Of a stretch of 6,339 nucleotides of DNA, positions 1 through 6,232 are shown in pieces. Positions within the stretch are counted from its first letter, which is position 1, and every line of letters starts with the position of its first letter. The stretch spans positions 1 through 6,339 of the forward strand of contig JAGPEW010000044.1 in the NCBI GenBank assembly GCA_018056825.1. The letters are read 5' to 3'. The position numbers were made by a program, and so were the translations under genes. This stretch comes from Candidatus Sordicultor aquaticus. Lineage in GTDB: Bacteria; Atribacterota; Atribacteria; Atribacterales; Caldatribacteriaceae. Below the pieces are notes generated by a model. The model saw only the letters and a list, made by a program, of their open reading frames with translations. It did not search any database and was not told the origin of the DNA.

Positions 1-1989
1 CGCATTATCAACGCTTCCAACACTATTCAAAAGGGGGACATCTGCATTGAGAATATCCACGCCACCTATATCAACACCAAGTCCGCCATTGAGGACAGCC
101 TTACAGGGAAAGGCGAGAGGACGCTGGTATTGAATGATGAGGCTCACCACCTGATGAGCCCTTCCGATACGGCGCTCAAAAAATGGAAAGAGTTTTTGCT
201 TGAGCCCAAATACGGGTTCCAATTTATCGTGAATGTTTCGGGCACCTGCTACATCGGAGATGATTATTTCACCGATGTCATCCATCGCTTTTCTTTGAGG
301 GATGCTATCGAGGCAAAGTTTGTTAAATCCATCCGCTATGTGGCGGAGGACTCCTCTGGGAACGAAGATGAGAAGTTTCAAAAGATTTACGACAATCACA
401 TCGAGAATAGGACGGTCAAATACCGTATGGTCAAGCCGATCACCATCCTGGTTACCAAGAACATTGCCGCCTGCAAGCGCCTTACTGATAAACTCATTGC
501 CTTCCTTGCCGAAAAAGAAGAGATCACCAAGGAGCAATCGGCAGAGAAGGTTTTGATTGTCACCTCTGCCGGCGAGCACAAGAGTAATATCCCCATCCTG
601 CGGAGGGTGGATGACAAGGATAATCCCATTGAGTGGATCACCTCCGTCAGTATGCTCTCTGAAGGCTGGGATGTAAAAAATGTCTTTCAGATAGTCCCCC
701 ACGAAGAGCGGGCGTTCAACTCCAAACTCCTCATTGCCCAGGTTCTGGGAAGGGGGTTGCGGGTGCCCGAGGTTTACAGAGGCAATCAACCTGTCGTAAC
801 CGTTTTCAATCATGACAAGTGGTCAGGGAACATTAAAGACCTGGTAGACGAGGTCCTGGAGATTGAGAAGCGTATACACTCCTATCCAGTTGAGAAAAAA
901 GAGGATTATAACTTTGACCTCCACAACATTGACTATAAGCGGTATGAGGAGCTGGTCGATTATCCCCAGGAAGATCCCTATGAACTCCTGAAGAAGGGTT
1001 ATATCACCTATTCAAGTCAAGCTGAGGCAGTAGAGAAGAGTACCACCTATGTCAGAGCGGTATCCGGGGAGAAGGATGTAAAGAAGACGCTGATTGAGTT
1101 CAAGATGTATACGGTTGAGGAAGTGGCGCATGATGTCTTTAATCGTCTTCTTATCTTTGATCAGGAGGCAGGAACCGAATACAGTAAAAACTTCCCCAAG
1201 GGGAAGATTGAGCAGATCATCAGAAAATCTCTTGAGGAAATCAAAGACAAGAGTGGCAAGGTGAGCGAGGTGAATCGGATCGCTACATTGAAGGCATTTG
1301 GGGTAATCAGAAGAAAGGGTACAAAAAGCCTTCGGTTCAGGATTGAGGCAAAGGACCTGGTCAAGGTGAATACTAGCGAGATCAAAAAGGACTCCCTAGG
1401 GGTAGGATCGCTCCGGCGTGACAGCACGGTATTTTGGGATGACTACTCCATGAGCACGGGTGAAGAGGCGGATAGAAAGTTGTTGAAAGAACTTGAGGAG
1501 GACGAGAGCCTTCCGAGGTCTGCCCTTATAAAGATTGCGAACAAATATAACTTTAAAACTCCACTTAATGTGGTCTTTGCTTCCTACAAACCTGAGCGCA
1601 AGTTCGTTCAGGGATTGACTTCCGATGAGACGGCCATAGTGATAGATGCCTGGATTAAGTCCCTGGATGTTGGCTTCTACAGTATTGAATACTCTTGGCG
1701 TAAGGGGGAACATCCTAAGCAGGGAAGTTTCAACCCTGATTTCTTTATCAAGAAAGGCAACGATATTATTGTGGTGGAAATTAAAATGGACAACGATGTC
1801 TCCGATGAAAATAGGGCTAAGCTTCGCTATGCCAAAGAACATTTCGGGAGAGTCAACGACTTACAGAAAGAGCAGAGGTATTATTTCAAATTCCTCTCCC
1901 CTGGGAGTTTTGACCTCTTTTTCAAGGCGCTCAGGAACGACACTTACAAGGACTTCAAATCGGAACTTGAAGCAAAGTTAGAGGAATAG
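1..1989 (+). CDS. Type III restriction Res-like DEAD/DEAH helicase-nuclease, 5'-truncated by window edge
   Basis: The frame is open from base 1 to the TAG at 1987-1989, giving 662 residues, and the true start lies left of the window. Counting from base 1, helicase motif II is LNDEAHH (residues 44-50), motif III-like NVSGTCY is at 78-84, motif V SEGWD at 220-224, and motif VI QVLGRGLRVP at 247-256. Near the C-terminus FNPDFF and VVEIK give D580, E593 and K595, a PD-(D/E)XK nuclease signature. This order, translocase then C-terminal nuclease, is that of type III restriction Res subunits and related helicases; family knowledge predicts ATP-dependent DNA translocation and cleavage with a Mod methylase partner, which is not visible here. 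The TTG at 130 is not a real start because it lies inside motif II and coding continues upstream. Motif I (Walker A) must be outside the window. Superfamily call is firm; the exact subfamily and whether it is a true R-M enzyme are inferred. Confidence 0.88.
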   Translation, partial: RIINASNTIQKGDICIENIHATYINTKSAIEDSLTGKGERTLVLNDEAHHLMSPSDTALKKWKEFLLEPKYGFQFIVNVSGTCYIGDDYFTDVIHRFSLRDAIEAKFVKSIRYVAEDSSGNEDEKFQKIYDNHIENRTVKYRMVKPITILVTKNIAACKRLTDKLIAFLAEKEEITKEQSAEKVLIVTSAGEHKSNIPILRRVDDKDNPIEWITSVSMLSEGWDVKNVFQIVPHEERAFNSKLLIAQVLGRGLRVPEVYRGNQPVVTVFNHDKWSGNIKDLVDEVLEIEKRIHSYPVEKKEDYNFDLHNIDYKRYEELVDYPQEDPYELLKKGYITYSSQAEAVEKSTTYVRAVSGEKDVKKTLIEFKMYTVEEVAHDVFNRLLIFDQEAGTEYSKNFPKGKIEQIIRKSLEEIKDKSGKVSEVNRIATLKAFGVIRRKGTKSLRFRIEAKDLVKVNTSEIKKDSLGVGSLRRDSTVFWDDYSMSTGEEADRKLLKELEEDESLPRSALIKIANKYNFKTPLNVVFASYKPERKFVQGLTSDETAIVIDAWIKSLDVGFYSIEYSWRKGEHPKQGSFNPDFFIKKGNDIIVVEIKMDNDVSDENRAKLRYAKEHFGRVNDLQKEQRYYFKFLSPGSFDLFFKALRNDTYKDFKSELEAKLEE

Positions 1990-2026
1990 ATTGACGGAAG
2001 TTAACAGATGTTCCGACACTGAAGCC

Positions 2027-2068
2027 TGAGTCTAAAAAAGTTCATAGACTCAACCCCTGAGCCTATGA
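2027..2068. repeat. Two mutually exclusive stem-loops after the restriction gene
   Basis: TGAGTCT at 2027-2033 can pair with AGACTCA at 2046-2052. The same 2046-2052 bases also form part of an 11-bp stem, 2042-2052 with 2058-2068, with one A/C mismatch and a five-base loop. The two foldings exclude each other. The site lies about 40 bases after the stop of the restriction gene, so it may mark its 3' end, but no T-run follows and termination is only a guess. Confidence 0.4.
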
Positions 2069-2170
2069 TTGAGGAATATTTCAAGCAGAAGCTTGGCAGT
2101 GGGTGTCCTTTTCTCTCAAGGCTTTCGACTACGACTCCGTACAAAGAGATACAAACAGGGTACAAACACA

Positions 2171-2220
2171 AATAGAACAGTCTAGAACAGTAGAACCTTC
2201 CCCTGTTCTACTGTTCTATT
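2171..2220. repeat. Strong inverted repeat built from AGAACAG units
   Basis: A perfect 14-bp inverted repeat pairs TAGAACAGTAGAAC (2183-2196) with its complement at 2205-2218 around an 8-base loop CTTCCCCT. A second pairing is possible: 2171-2190 with 2203-2220, 18 bp with a two-base bulge. Both arise because the word TAGAACAG is repeated on the left arm (2173-2180, 2183-2190, partial 2191-2196) and reversed on the right. No T-run follows on either strand, so it is not a standard intrinsic terminator. It could be a binding site array, a cruciform or the footprint of a mobile element. Confidence 0.75.
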
Positions 2221-2548
2221 CAAATAGATCAAAGATGGAATTTATATCTTTCAAGTTTTCGACTTTGGTAGTGAGTGTGTTGGTATCCAAAGTTTTCAAG
2301 AGCTTTAAGCTTCCTTTCTTGGAATATTTCGCCTGATATTATAATTATTTGCTTTTCAATTTATTTAATTTCGGGCAAAAAAGGGTGTGGCTATATTATA
2401 ATTACGACGATGCTTGCTGTGGAGTTTGTTTTCTTATTTTTTATAACTTCTTTCATTTAACATATTTATAATAAATTTCAATAAGAGATAAGGTGTATTA
2501 CTGATTAGCAGGTGTCAGTTTTCGGTTTTAAGTCTTAAGTTTATTGAT

Positions 2549-2995
2549 TCAGTTATTTTCAGATTGAATATTTATAATTTGTTTAGCTTTTTCTAAAAAT
2601 TCTTCGGCTAATTTTAAGATAGTTTCAGCACCTATTTCTGACCATTCATCATAGTAATCAGCATTTTCTCTTAGGGTTTTAGCCTTTTCAAGTCCTTCGA
2701 CAAGATGAACTGGGAATAAACTCTTCTCAACATAAAGAGCCTTAATTGCAACTATCAGACAATAATGGCTCTTCTCACGATAGTTTTTTGTATAAAGCAA
2801 GGCTCTTGCTGCATGAAACATAGAATAGTAGCATTGTATGGTAGACCATTTGTAATTCTTACTATCTATGAAGCTAATTCTGGCTTGCTCAAAATCTGAT
2901 TCAGCAACCTTTATTTCTTTCATAGCTAATTTCTTGCCAGGAGTAAAATTTTTTATCTTTTGATTTTTTAGACATCTCTGAAATTCAGGATTCAT
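2549..2995 (-). CDS. HEPN-domain protein (UPF0332-like), likely toxin partner of the upstream MNT gene
   Basis: The 148-residue product looks like a small helical HEPN protein. Features seen are a helix with QCYYSMFHAARALLY (residues 54-68), then YREKSH (72-77), and a later TLRENADYYDEW (107-118); the aromatic/AAR helix and RxxADY are what I recall for the UPF0332/COG1895 branch. HEPN proteins paired with MNT nucleotidyltransferases are commonly RNase toxins neutralised by the partner, in the best studied case by AMP addition to a tyrosine. The classical RX4-6HXY catalytic motif is not evident: R73 is only three residues before H77, and R109 is followed by ADY. Activity is therefore open. I prefer ATG 2995, which overlaps the upstream gene by 11 bases and suggests coupled translation; a TTG at 3016 would add seven residues. 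Both genes share one promoter. Confidence 0.8.
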   Translation of the reverse strand: MNPEFQRCLKNQKIKNFTPGKKLAMKEIKVAESDFEQARISFIDSKNYKWSTIQCYYSMFHAARALLYTKNYREKSHYCLIVAIKALYVEKSLFPVHLVEGLEKAKTLRENADYYDEWSEIGAETILKLAEEFLEKAKQIINIQSENN

Positions 2996-3539
2996 CTTTT
3001 GTTTCCCATAACACAATTCCTCTTTCTACTTCCTGATAGAAAATTGGATCGGTTTTTTCCATTTCTATATATTTTAATGGTGTTCTGGTAATCAACTGTA
3101 TCTTATTATCATAATGCTTTTTTTGAACTAATTTCTCCAGTTCTTGGTCTTGGTTAGTTACCATAAATAAATCAATATCACTATCTTCGGTATCCTCACC
3201 ACGACTGGCACTACCATAAAGAATAACCTTGCTGACTTTTTGTTTTATTTTCTCAAGAAGAGGCACTAATTTTATTATGGTATTTAGTACTTTTAATTGT
3301 TTGACAATGGGGTGACTATCATTTATAGTATAAAAATAGAATCTCCCCTTTTCTTCTCTTTTTACCAGACCAGTTTTTACTAAATCATTTAAGGCAAAGT
3401 TGACTCCTGCTTTACTGATTCCAGTAGCAAGCTGAATCTCTTTAGATAAAAACACCTTGCCAGGTTTCTGAATTAAATATGCTATTACTTTTTGAGGGTT
3501 TGTCTTAAACAGAATTTCTTCCATATGTATAATACCCAT
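2985..3539 (-). CDS. Winged-helix plus MNT-type nucleotidyltransferase, likely antitoxin and autoregulator
   Basis: The 184-residue protein has an N-terminal winged-helix region (about residues 14-72: two short helices, a recognition-like helix SKAGVNFALNDLVKTGLV, then a basic wing KREEKGRFYFYTI). The second half is a minimal nucleotidyltransferase with YGSASRGEDTEDSDIDLF (108-125); G109-S110 and D121/D123 fit the GSx10DxD metal/nucleotide site. The usual third acidic residue on a later strand is not obvious: the region reads NKIQLIT. The family knowledge is that MNT proteins encoded beside HEPN genes act as antitoxins, some by AMPylating the HEPN partner. The DNA-binding domain and the inverted repeat over the promoter suggest self-repression, which is inference. 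Start is uncertain: ATG 3539 or in-frame ATG 3524, neither with a good ribosome site; similar proteins tend to begin like the shorter form. Its stop overlaps the HEPN start. Confidence 0.85.
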   Translation of the reverse strand: MGIIHMEEILFKTNPQKVIAYLIQKPGKVFLSKEIQLATGISKAGVNFALNDLVKTGLVKREEKGRFYFYTINDSHPIVKQLKVLNTIIKLVPLLEKIKQKVSKVILYGSASRGEDTEDSDIDLFMVTNQDQELEKLVQKKHYDNKIQLITRTPLKYIEMEKTDPIFYQEVERGIVLWETKDES

Positions 3540-3540
3540 A

Positions 3541-3578
3541 TGACTAATATTTTAGCTTTTTGACTATTATTATAGTCA
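3541..3578. promoter_or_regulatory. Operator-like TGACTA repeats over the -10 box
   Basis: TGACTAT (3561-3567) and ATAGTCA (3572-3578) form a perfect 7-bp inverted repeat with a 4-base centre, and the -10 box lies inside it. A further TGACTA at 3541-3546 is a direct copy exactly 20 bases away, two helical turns. Placement over the -10 box and the start site is typical of an autorepressor site. The winged-helix MNT protein is the natural candidate ligand; this is inference. Confidence 0.65.
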
Positions 3579-3596
3579 GTTAGATTTTATTGTCAA
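3569..3596 (-). promoter_or_regulatory. Near-perfect sigma70 promoter of the MNT/HEPN operon
   Basis: On the minus strand TTGACA (3591-3596) is separated by 16 bases from TATAAT (3569-3574), both exact consensus. Transcription would begin near 3562, leaving a short leader of roughly 23 bases to ATG 3539 or 38 to ATG 3524. Such a strong promoter implies that repression is needed, in keeping with the operator-like repeats beside it. Confidence 0.85.
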
Positions 3597-3649
3597 AATT
3601 TAAATTGGTTGGTATGAAAAGACAAATAGGATTATCATTCCAGTTTGAG

Positions 3650-3748
3650 TTAGATTTGTAGGGCTCTATTTATTTCTTTCATAATATCAGGAGGAAGTGA
3701 AGTAATTTTCTCGCTAAGCTCTTCGCAATGACCAATCCCTATACCGTA
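3650..3748 (-). pseudogene. C-terminal remnant of a small gene, possibly MazF/PemK-like
   Basis: Read on the minus strand from about 3748 to the TAA at 3650-3652, the frame gives a protein-like tail: GIGHCEELSEKI, then TSLPPDIMKEINRALQI. The spacing of charged and hydrophobic residues fits a C-terminal amphipathic helix, and the pattern recalls the end of MazF/PemK toxins. Upstream the frame carries an implausible run (LTTIFQHN and neighbours), then a TAA near 3798, with no start codon or ribosome site in the right place. It lies directly upstream of, and on the same strand as, the MNT/HEPN operon. I read it as the surviving 3' end of a decayed gene. That it was coding is fairly likely; the MazF identity is only a resemblance. 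Confidence 0.45.
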
Positions 3749-3803
3749 ATAGTATAATGTATTATGTTGAAATATAGTGGTAAGTGATAAGCAAAATTAG
3801 TTC

Positions 3804-3972
3804 TTAGTTTATAGTGGAAACCCTATGGGCAAGCCCGTGGCACCTTTCCACATTTCAAGCCGAGCTCGACGCCCTTCGGGCGAATTTACATTCATTTAGG
3901 GGTAAAACCATGGTATTCTGTCGGTATTCTGCCCTTCGGGTTAATGAAATTTCGGAAATTACTGGGGCTTAG
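3804..3972. repeat. GC-richer structured block with repeated GCCCTTCGGG words
   Basis: This block stands out from the AT-rich flanks. GTGGAAA (3814-3820) pairs with TTTCCAC (3845-3851) and encloses a second stem, CTATGGG with CCCGTGG, that needs two G-U pairs. CGCCC/GGGCG at 3870-3874 and 3878-3882 is a tight hairpin. GCCCTTCGGG occurs at 3871-3880 and again at 3931-3940, exactly 60 bases apart; GGTATTCTG is tandemly doubled (3912-3920, 3923-3931); AATTTCGGAAATT (3948-3960) is a 13-base palindrome at the stop of the next gene. A plus-strand frame from GTG 3814 to TAG 3972 (52 residues) reads both long words as ALR[A/V]N, but has no ribosome site. It could be a small interspersed repeat or a structured RNA; I do not recognise it. 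Confidence 0.5.
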
Positions 3973-5953
3973 ATTCATTAAACTTTATTCTGCCTTTTTC
4001 CCAAAAGTCCACTACCACTCTATCAATCAGTTTTTTACCCTTCGGGGTAACCCAGAATTCTTTGATGGTCCAAATTACTAGCTCTGGATGGATTATTTTC
4101 CCCAGTGTATCAATTGCCCCAAACCATTCTAAATACCTCAATAAAATACTTTGCACGTCATGAGTTAATTCTTGAGCAATTTCCTCAAGCTCTTTTTCTT
4201 CCTTACTAGAATTACTATAAATCTGTTTTGTTAAAGTAGTGGGAGTTTTCTTTTCATTTGGTTTTGCCAGATAAAAATATTTCCATATGCCAACAATGTT
4301 TTCTTGATACTGTTGGGCATTAAATGTGGTATACTCTGTTGCTTGCAGTTTAACCCAATCTACTTTTTCAATCCAGTCAATCAATAACTTAATAACATTT
4401 TCGCCATAGCTATTTTCAGTAAAATCTTTAAAATGTTTCCGATTAACCTGGACATATCCCCGTTTATCTGTATAAATAAGTCTTTCCGCCCGCGATAACA
4501 GATGAATAAAGTGAATATAGGGCTTCCTTTTTTCTTCCCCTCTATTTTCTTCTTTTCCCATAAAGGTAAAACTGTCTTTAGTAGGGTTAATAAATTTTTC
4601 CTCTATTCTCTTAAGGTGTTGGAAGGGAATCCAGCGATTAGTGGGAGTTACCTTAACGCGATTTTCTAGAAAATAGCAAACAAAAGTCTCTACATCCCGA
4701 ACTACTGGTGAATCTTTCTCATTAAAATCACTGAGGTTGTAAGGATCTTCAGGATTCAGTTCGATGGGTTCTATGTTAAGTGAAAAGGGGAAATCTTTTC
4801 TGGAACTATGAATTTTTTCTCTCTCCTCCTTTATGGCCTCCAGAGGTGTTTTCCTATCAAGTTCTTCCTGGGGTTCAGTAAGCCATTTTTCCTGTAATTC
4901 CTTAATCGCTTTTTTTAATTCATCTTTATTGGTAAACTTGGTAATATCCATATTTCTTTGCACATAATTCATAAAATCATCTAATAGCTCTTTTTCCAGG
5001 GGACCCATACTTCCTCTGGCCATTTCTTCCGGAGATTTTCCTTGGAACTCATCACGAGGTGTATTATTCCAAAAATCGTAGAAAAGTTGTTGCAAGGTGA
5101 TAAGTTCCTCCTGGGAAGAAATATGCATCATTTCAGCTAATTCCTCAATAATGGGTAGTGGATTGGTAACGCGATTAATCTTTTTCCTCAAACTTTTAAT
5201 AGAAGGTGCTTTTTTGCCTAAATGTTTCTTCAGAAAGTTTCTCAAGTTCTTTTCTATACTCTCTATGTCTTCTACCTTTCCTATGTTTTCTATAGATTCC
5301 TGATAACCACTATCCCCTGCTTTTCTATCTTGGTCTCCTGCGCTTTTCTGAAGAATATGTCTTTCAATCAGCAGAGGATCAATTTCCCGAAAAAATTGGG
5401 AAGGTACATTGTTCCAAACTCTTTTTGCAGCATAAGAAGGTATCTCAGGTAAAAATAGATTGACACTAGATAAGGCATAATCTGTTTCATAAGGCAAAAT
5501 TCTCCCGAAAAAACAATCATTCTTTTTCATTTGGAAGGTAGCCTGATTCTCTCTCACCTTAAATTCCTGTCCAGAAGAAAGGTCTTTTGCGATGAAGTAA
5601 TAACCAGGAAATACTTCGCGGATTATAAAAGCACTAAAGATATTATCTTGAAATCCTTGCAGAATCTTTTGCTCTTTCTGATTATATTTAGAGAGCATCT
5701 TTGATAAAAATAATTTTAGGGGTTTTTGCCGATAATGTCTTGAGGTATAAGAATAAATAAAATAGTCTTCGAATCTCAGGTCTGCCAATTCCTCATCTTC
5801 TTGAGTTGGATAATACTTTTTAGGGGTTTTAGTTAGAAAAATTTCCTGTTCTTGAAGCATTTCCAAAAATAGATGAGAGTCTGATTCACAAAAGTCCATT
5901 ATATCATCAGTAAATTCCCTAATTCTGGTAGCCGACTCTCTCCAATCAGTCAT
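3959..5953 (-). CDS. Uncharacterised 664-residue protein with triplicated W..xP motif; SEC-C-associated-like architecture
   Basis: I cannot name a function. Visible parts: an acidic, aromatic N-terminal region with EDYFIYSYTSRHY; a beta-rich segment (roughly residues 105-175: FPGYYFIAKDLSSGQEFKV, then CFFGRILP); a charged middle rich in helix-forming residues; and a C-terminal half with winged-helix-like pieces (VTPTNRWIPFQHLKRIEEKF; EWFGAID then WVTPKGKKLI). From memory, this order recalls bacterial proteins that carry SEC-C zinc motifs, but no CxC...HC cluster is present. The motif W-N-N-x-P...F...P occurs at W180, W295 and W357; the W295 and W357 copies align without gaps and resemble the TPLEA segment of MbcA/ParS/SEC-C-type proteins. 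No signal peptide or membrane segment, so probably cytosolic. GGAAGG nine bases upstream supports ATG 5953. It is monocistronic as far as can be seen, with a promoter at 6076-6103. Confidence 0.8.
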   Translation of the reverse strand: MTDWRESATRIREFTDDIMDFCESDSHLFLEMLQEQEIFLTKTPKKYYPTQEDEELADLRFEDYFIYSYTSRHYRQKPLKLFLSKMLSKYNQKEQKILQGFQDNIFSAFIIREVFPGYYFIAKDLSSGQEFKVRENQATFQMKKNDCFFGRILPYETDYALSSVNLFLPEIPSYAAKRVWNNVPSQFFREIDPLLIERHILQKSAGDQDRKAGDSGYQESIENIGKVEDIESIEKNLRNFLKKHLGKKAPSIKSLRKKINRVTNPLPIIEELAEMMHISSQEELITLQQLFYDFWNNTPRDEFQGKSPEEMARGSMGPLEKELLDDFMNYVQRNMDITKFTNKDELKKAIKELQEKWLTEPQEELDRKTPLEAIKEEREKIHSSRKDFPFSLNIEPIELNPEDPYNLSDFNEKDSPVVRDVETFVCYFLENRVKVTPTNRWIPFQHLKRIEEKFINPTKDSFTFMGKEENRGEEKRKPYIHFIHLLSRAERLIYTDKRGYVQVNRKHFKDFTENSYGENVIKLLIDWIEKVDWVKLQATEYTTFNAQQYQENIVGIWKYFYLAKPNEKKTPTTLTKQIYSNSSKEEKELEEIAQELTHDVQSILLRYLEWFGAIDTLGKIIHPELVIWTIKEFWVTPKGKKLIDRVVVDFWEKGRIKFNESKPQ

Positions 5954-5962
5954 AACTTTTTA

Positions 5963-5968
5963 CCTTCC
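5963..5968 (-). promoter_or_regulatory. Ribosome binding site of the 664-residue protein
   Basis: GGAAGG, within AAGGAAGG on the minus strand, lies nine bases before ATG 5953 and fixes that codon as the start. It is the only clear Shine-Dalgarno sequence among the minus-strand genes here. Confidence 0.75.
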
Positions 5969-6017
5969 TTATTTAAAAAATTTAGTAGGTATTTTATGTA
6001 TCGTAATTTATTTTGAA

Positions 6018-6045
6018 ATTCCGATACTATAAAAATAATCGGAAT
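6018..6045. promoter_or_regulatory. Inverted repeat ATTCCGAT/ATCGGAAT in the leader
   Basis: A perfect 8-bp inverted repeat (6018-6025 with 6038-6045) flanks a 12-base AT-only-but-one centre, with half-site centres 20 bases apart, two helical turns. It lies 65-92 bases upstream of ATG 5953 and downstream of the predicted promoter, in the leader. It could be an operator for a dimeric regulator or an RNA hairpin in the leader; the sequence does not decide. Confidence 0.6.
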
Positions 6046-6075
6046 CAAATAATCTTAGCTATTTAATTTACTCTC

Positions 6076-6103
6076 ATTTTAACACTCATTTTATATTAGT
6101 CAA
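6076..6103 (-). promoter_or_regulatory. Predicted sigma70 promoter of the 664-residue protein
   Basis: On the minus strand TTGACT (6098-6103) is followed after 16 bases by TAAAAT (6076-6081), each one mismatch from consensus. Transcription would begin near 6069, giving a leader of about 115 bases that contains the 6018-6045 inverted repeat. TAAAATGAG occurs twice, 12 bases apart, across the spacer and -10 region. Confidence 0.6.
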
Positions 6104-6232
6104 AAGATAAATAGGTGAAAAGAATAAAAAATGCGGTGGGGATAATAGGAGGTAAGGGGGATATAATTGGTAAATTAATAAATTGATAAATAGGTTAATG
6201 GATTAATTATCTTTTCTTATTATCTTATTATC

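Larger units (their letters stand above)
1990..2548. other. Non-coding stretch between restriction gene and HEPN gene
   Basis: No convincing gene is seen in these 559 bases. They hold a stem-loop pair just after the restriction gene (2027-2068), three phased TACAAA words (2140-2166), a strong AGAACAG inverted repeat (2171-2220), a 7-bp inverted repeat ACTTTGG/CCAAAGT (2262-2268 and 2287-2293), and the direct repeat ATATTATAATTA (2336-2347 and 2393-2404). Base composition falls from the GC-richer restriction gene to AT-rich sequence. Two convergent genes end here, at 1989 and 2549, so terminators are expected, but I see no hairpin followed by a clear T-run. A short frame from ATG 2065 (begins MIEEYFKQKLGSG) could be a fossil but ends after about 33 codons and cannot be assigned. 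Confidence 0.6.

Noticed and set aside
1396..1842. Long antisense open frame of 148 codons within the restriction gene
   Set aside because: It is the mirror of a strongly supported coding frame, with no ribosome site and no recognisable motifs.
2103..2336. Plus-strand frame of 77 codons through the AGAACAG repeat
   Set aside because: It runs through the inverted repeat, has no ribosome site and shows no protein-like composition.
2275..2460. Small plus-strand frame with hydrophobic stretches, possibly a membrane peptide
   Set aside because: It starts at GTG with no ribosome site, and the hydrophobic residues follow from AT-rich codons; low-complexity chance is the simpler reading.
2500..2523. 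ACTGA/TCAGT hairpin followed by TTTT, a possible terminator
   Set aside because: A five-base stem with an 11-base loop is too weak, and the T-run is short and followed by CGG.
5097..5452. Two overlapping plus-strand open frames within the 664-residue gene
   Set aside because: They are shadows of the minus-strand gene, rich in Phe, Leu and Ser as expected from antisense AT-rich codons.
6148..6175. AGGAGG-like ribosome site on the plus strand
   Set aside because: The nearest start, TTG at 6167, meets a stop after two codons, so there is no gene to serve.
6172..6232. AATTAAT/ATTAATT inverted repeat and TTATTATC tandem near the end of the right-edge gene
   Set aside because: These are pure A/T words with a 22-base loop, expected by chance in such sequence; no stable terminator forms.
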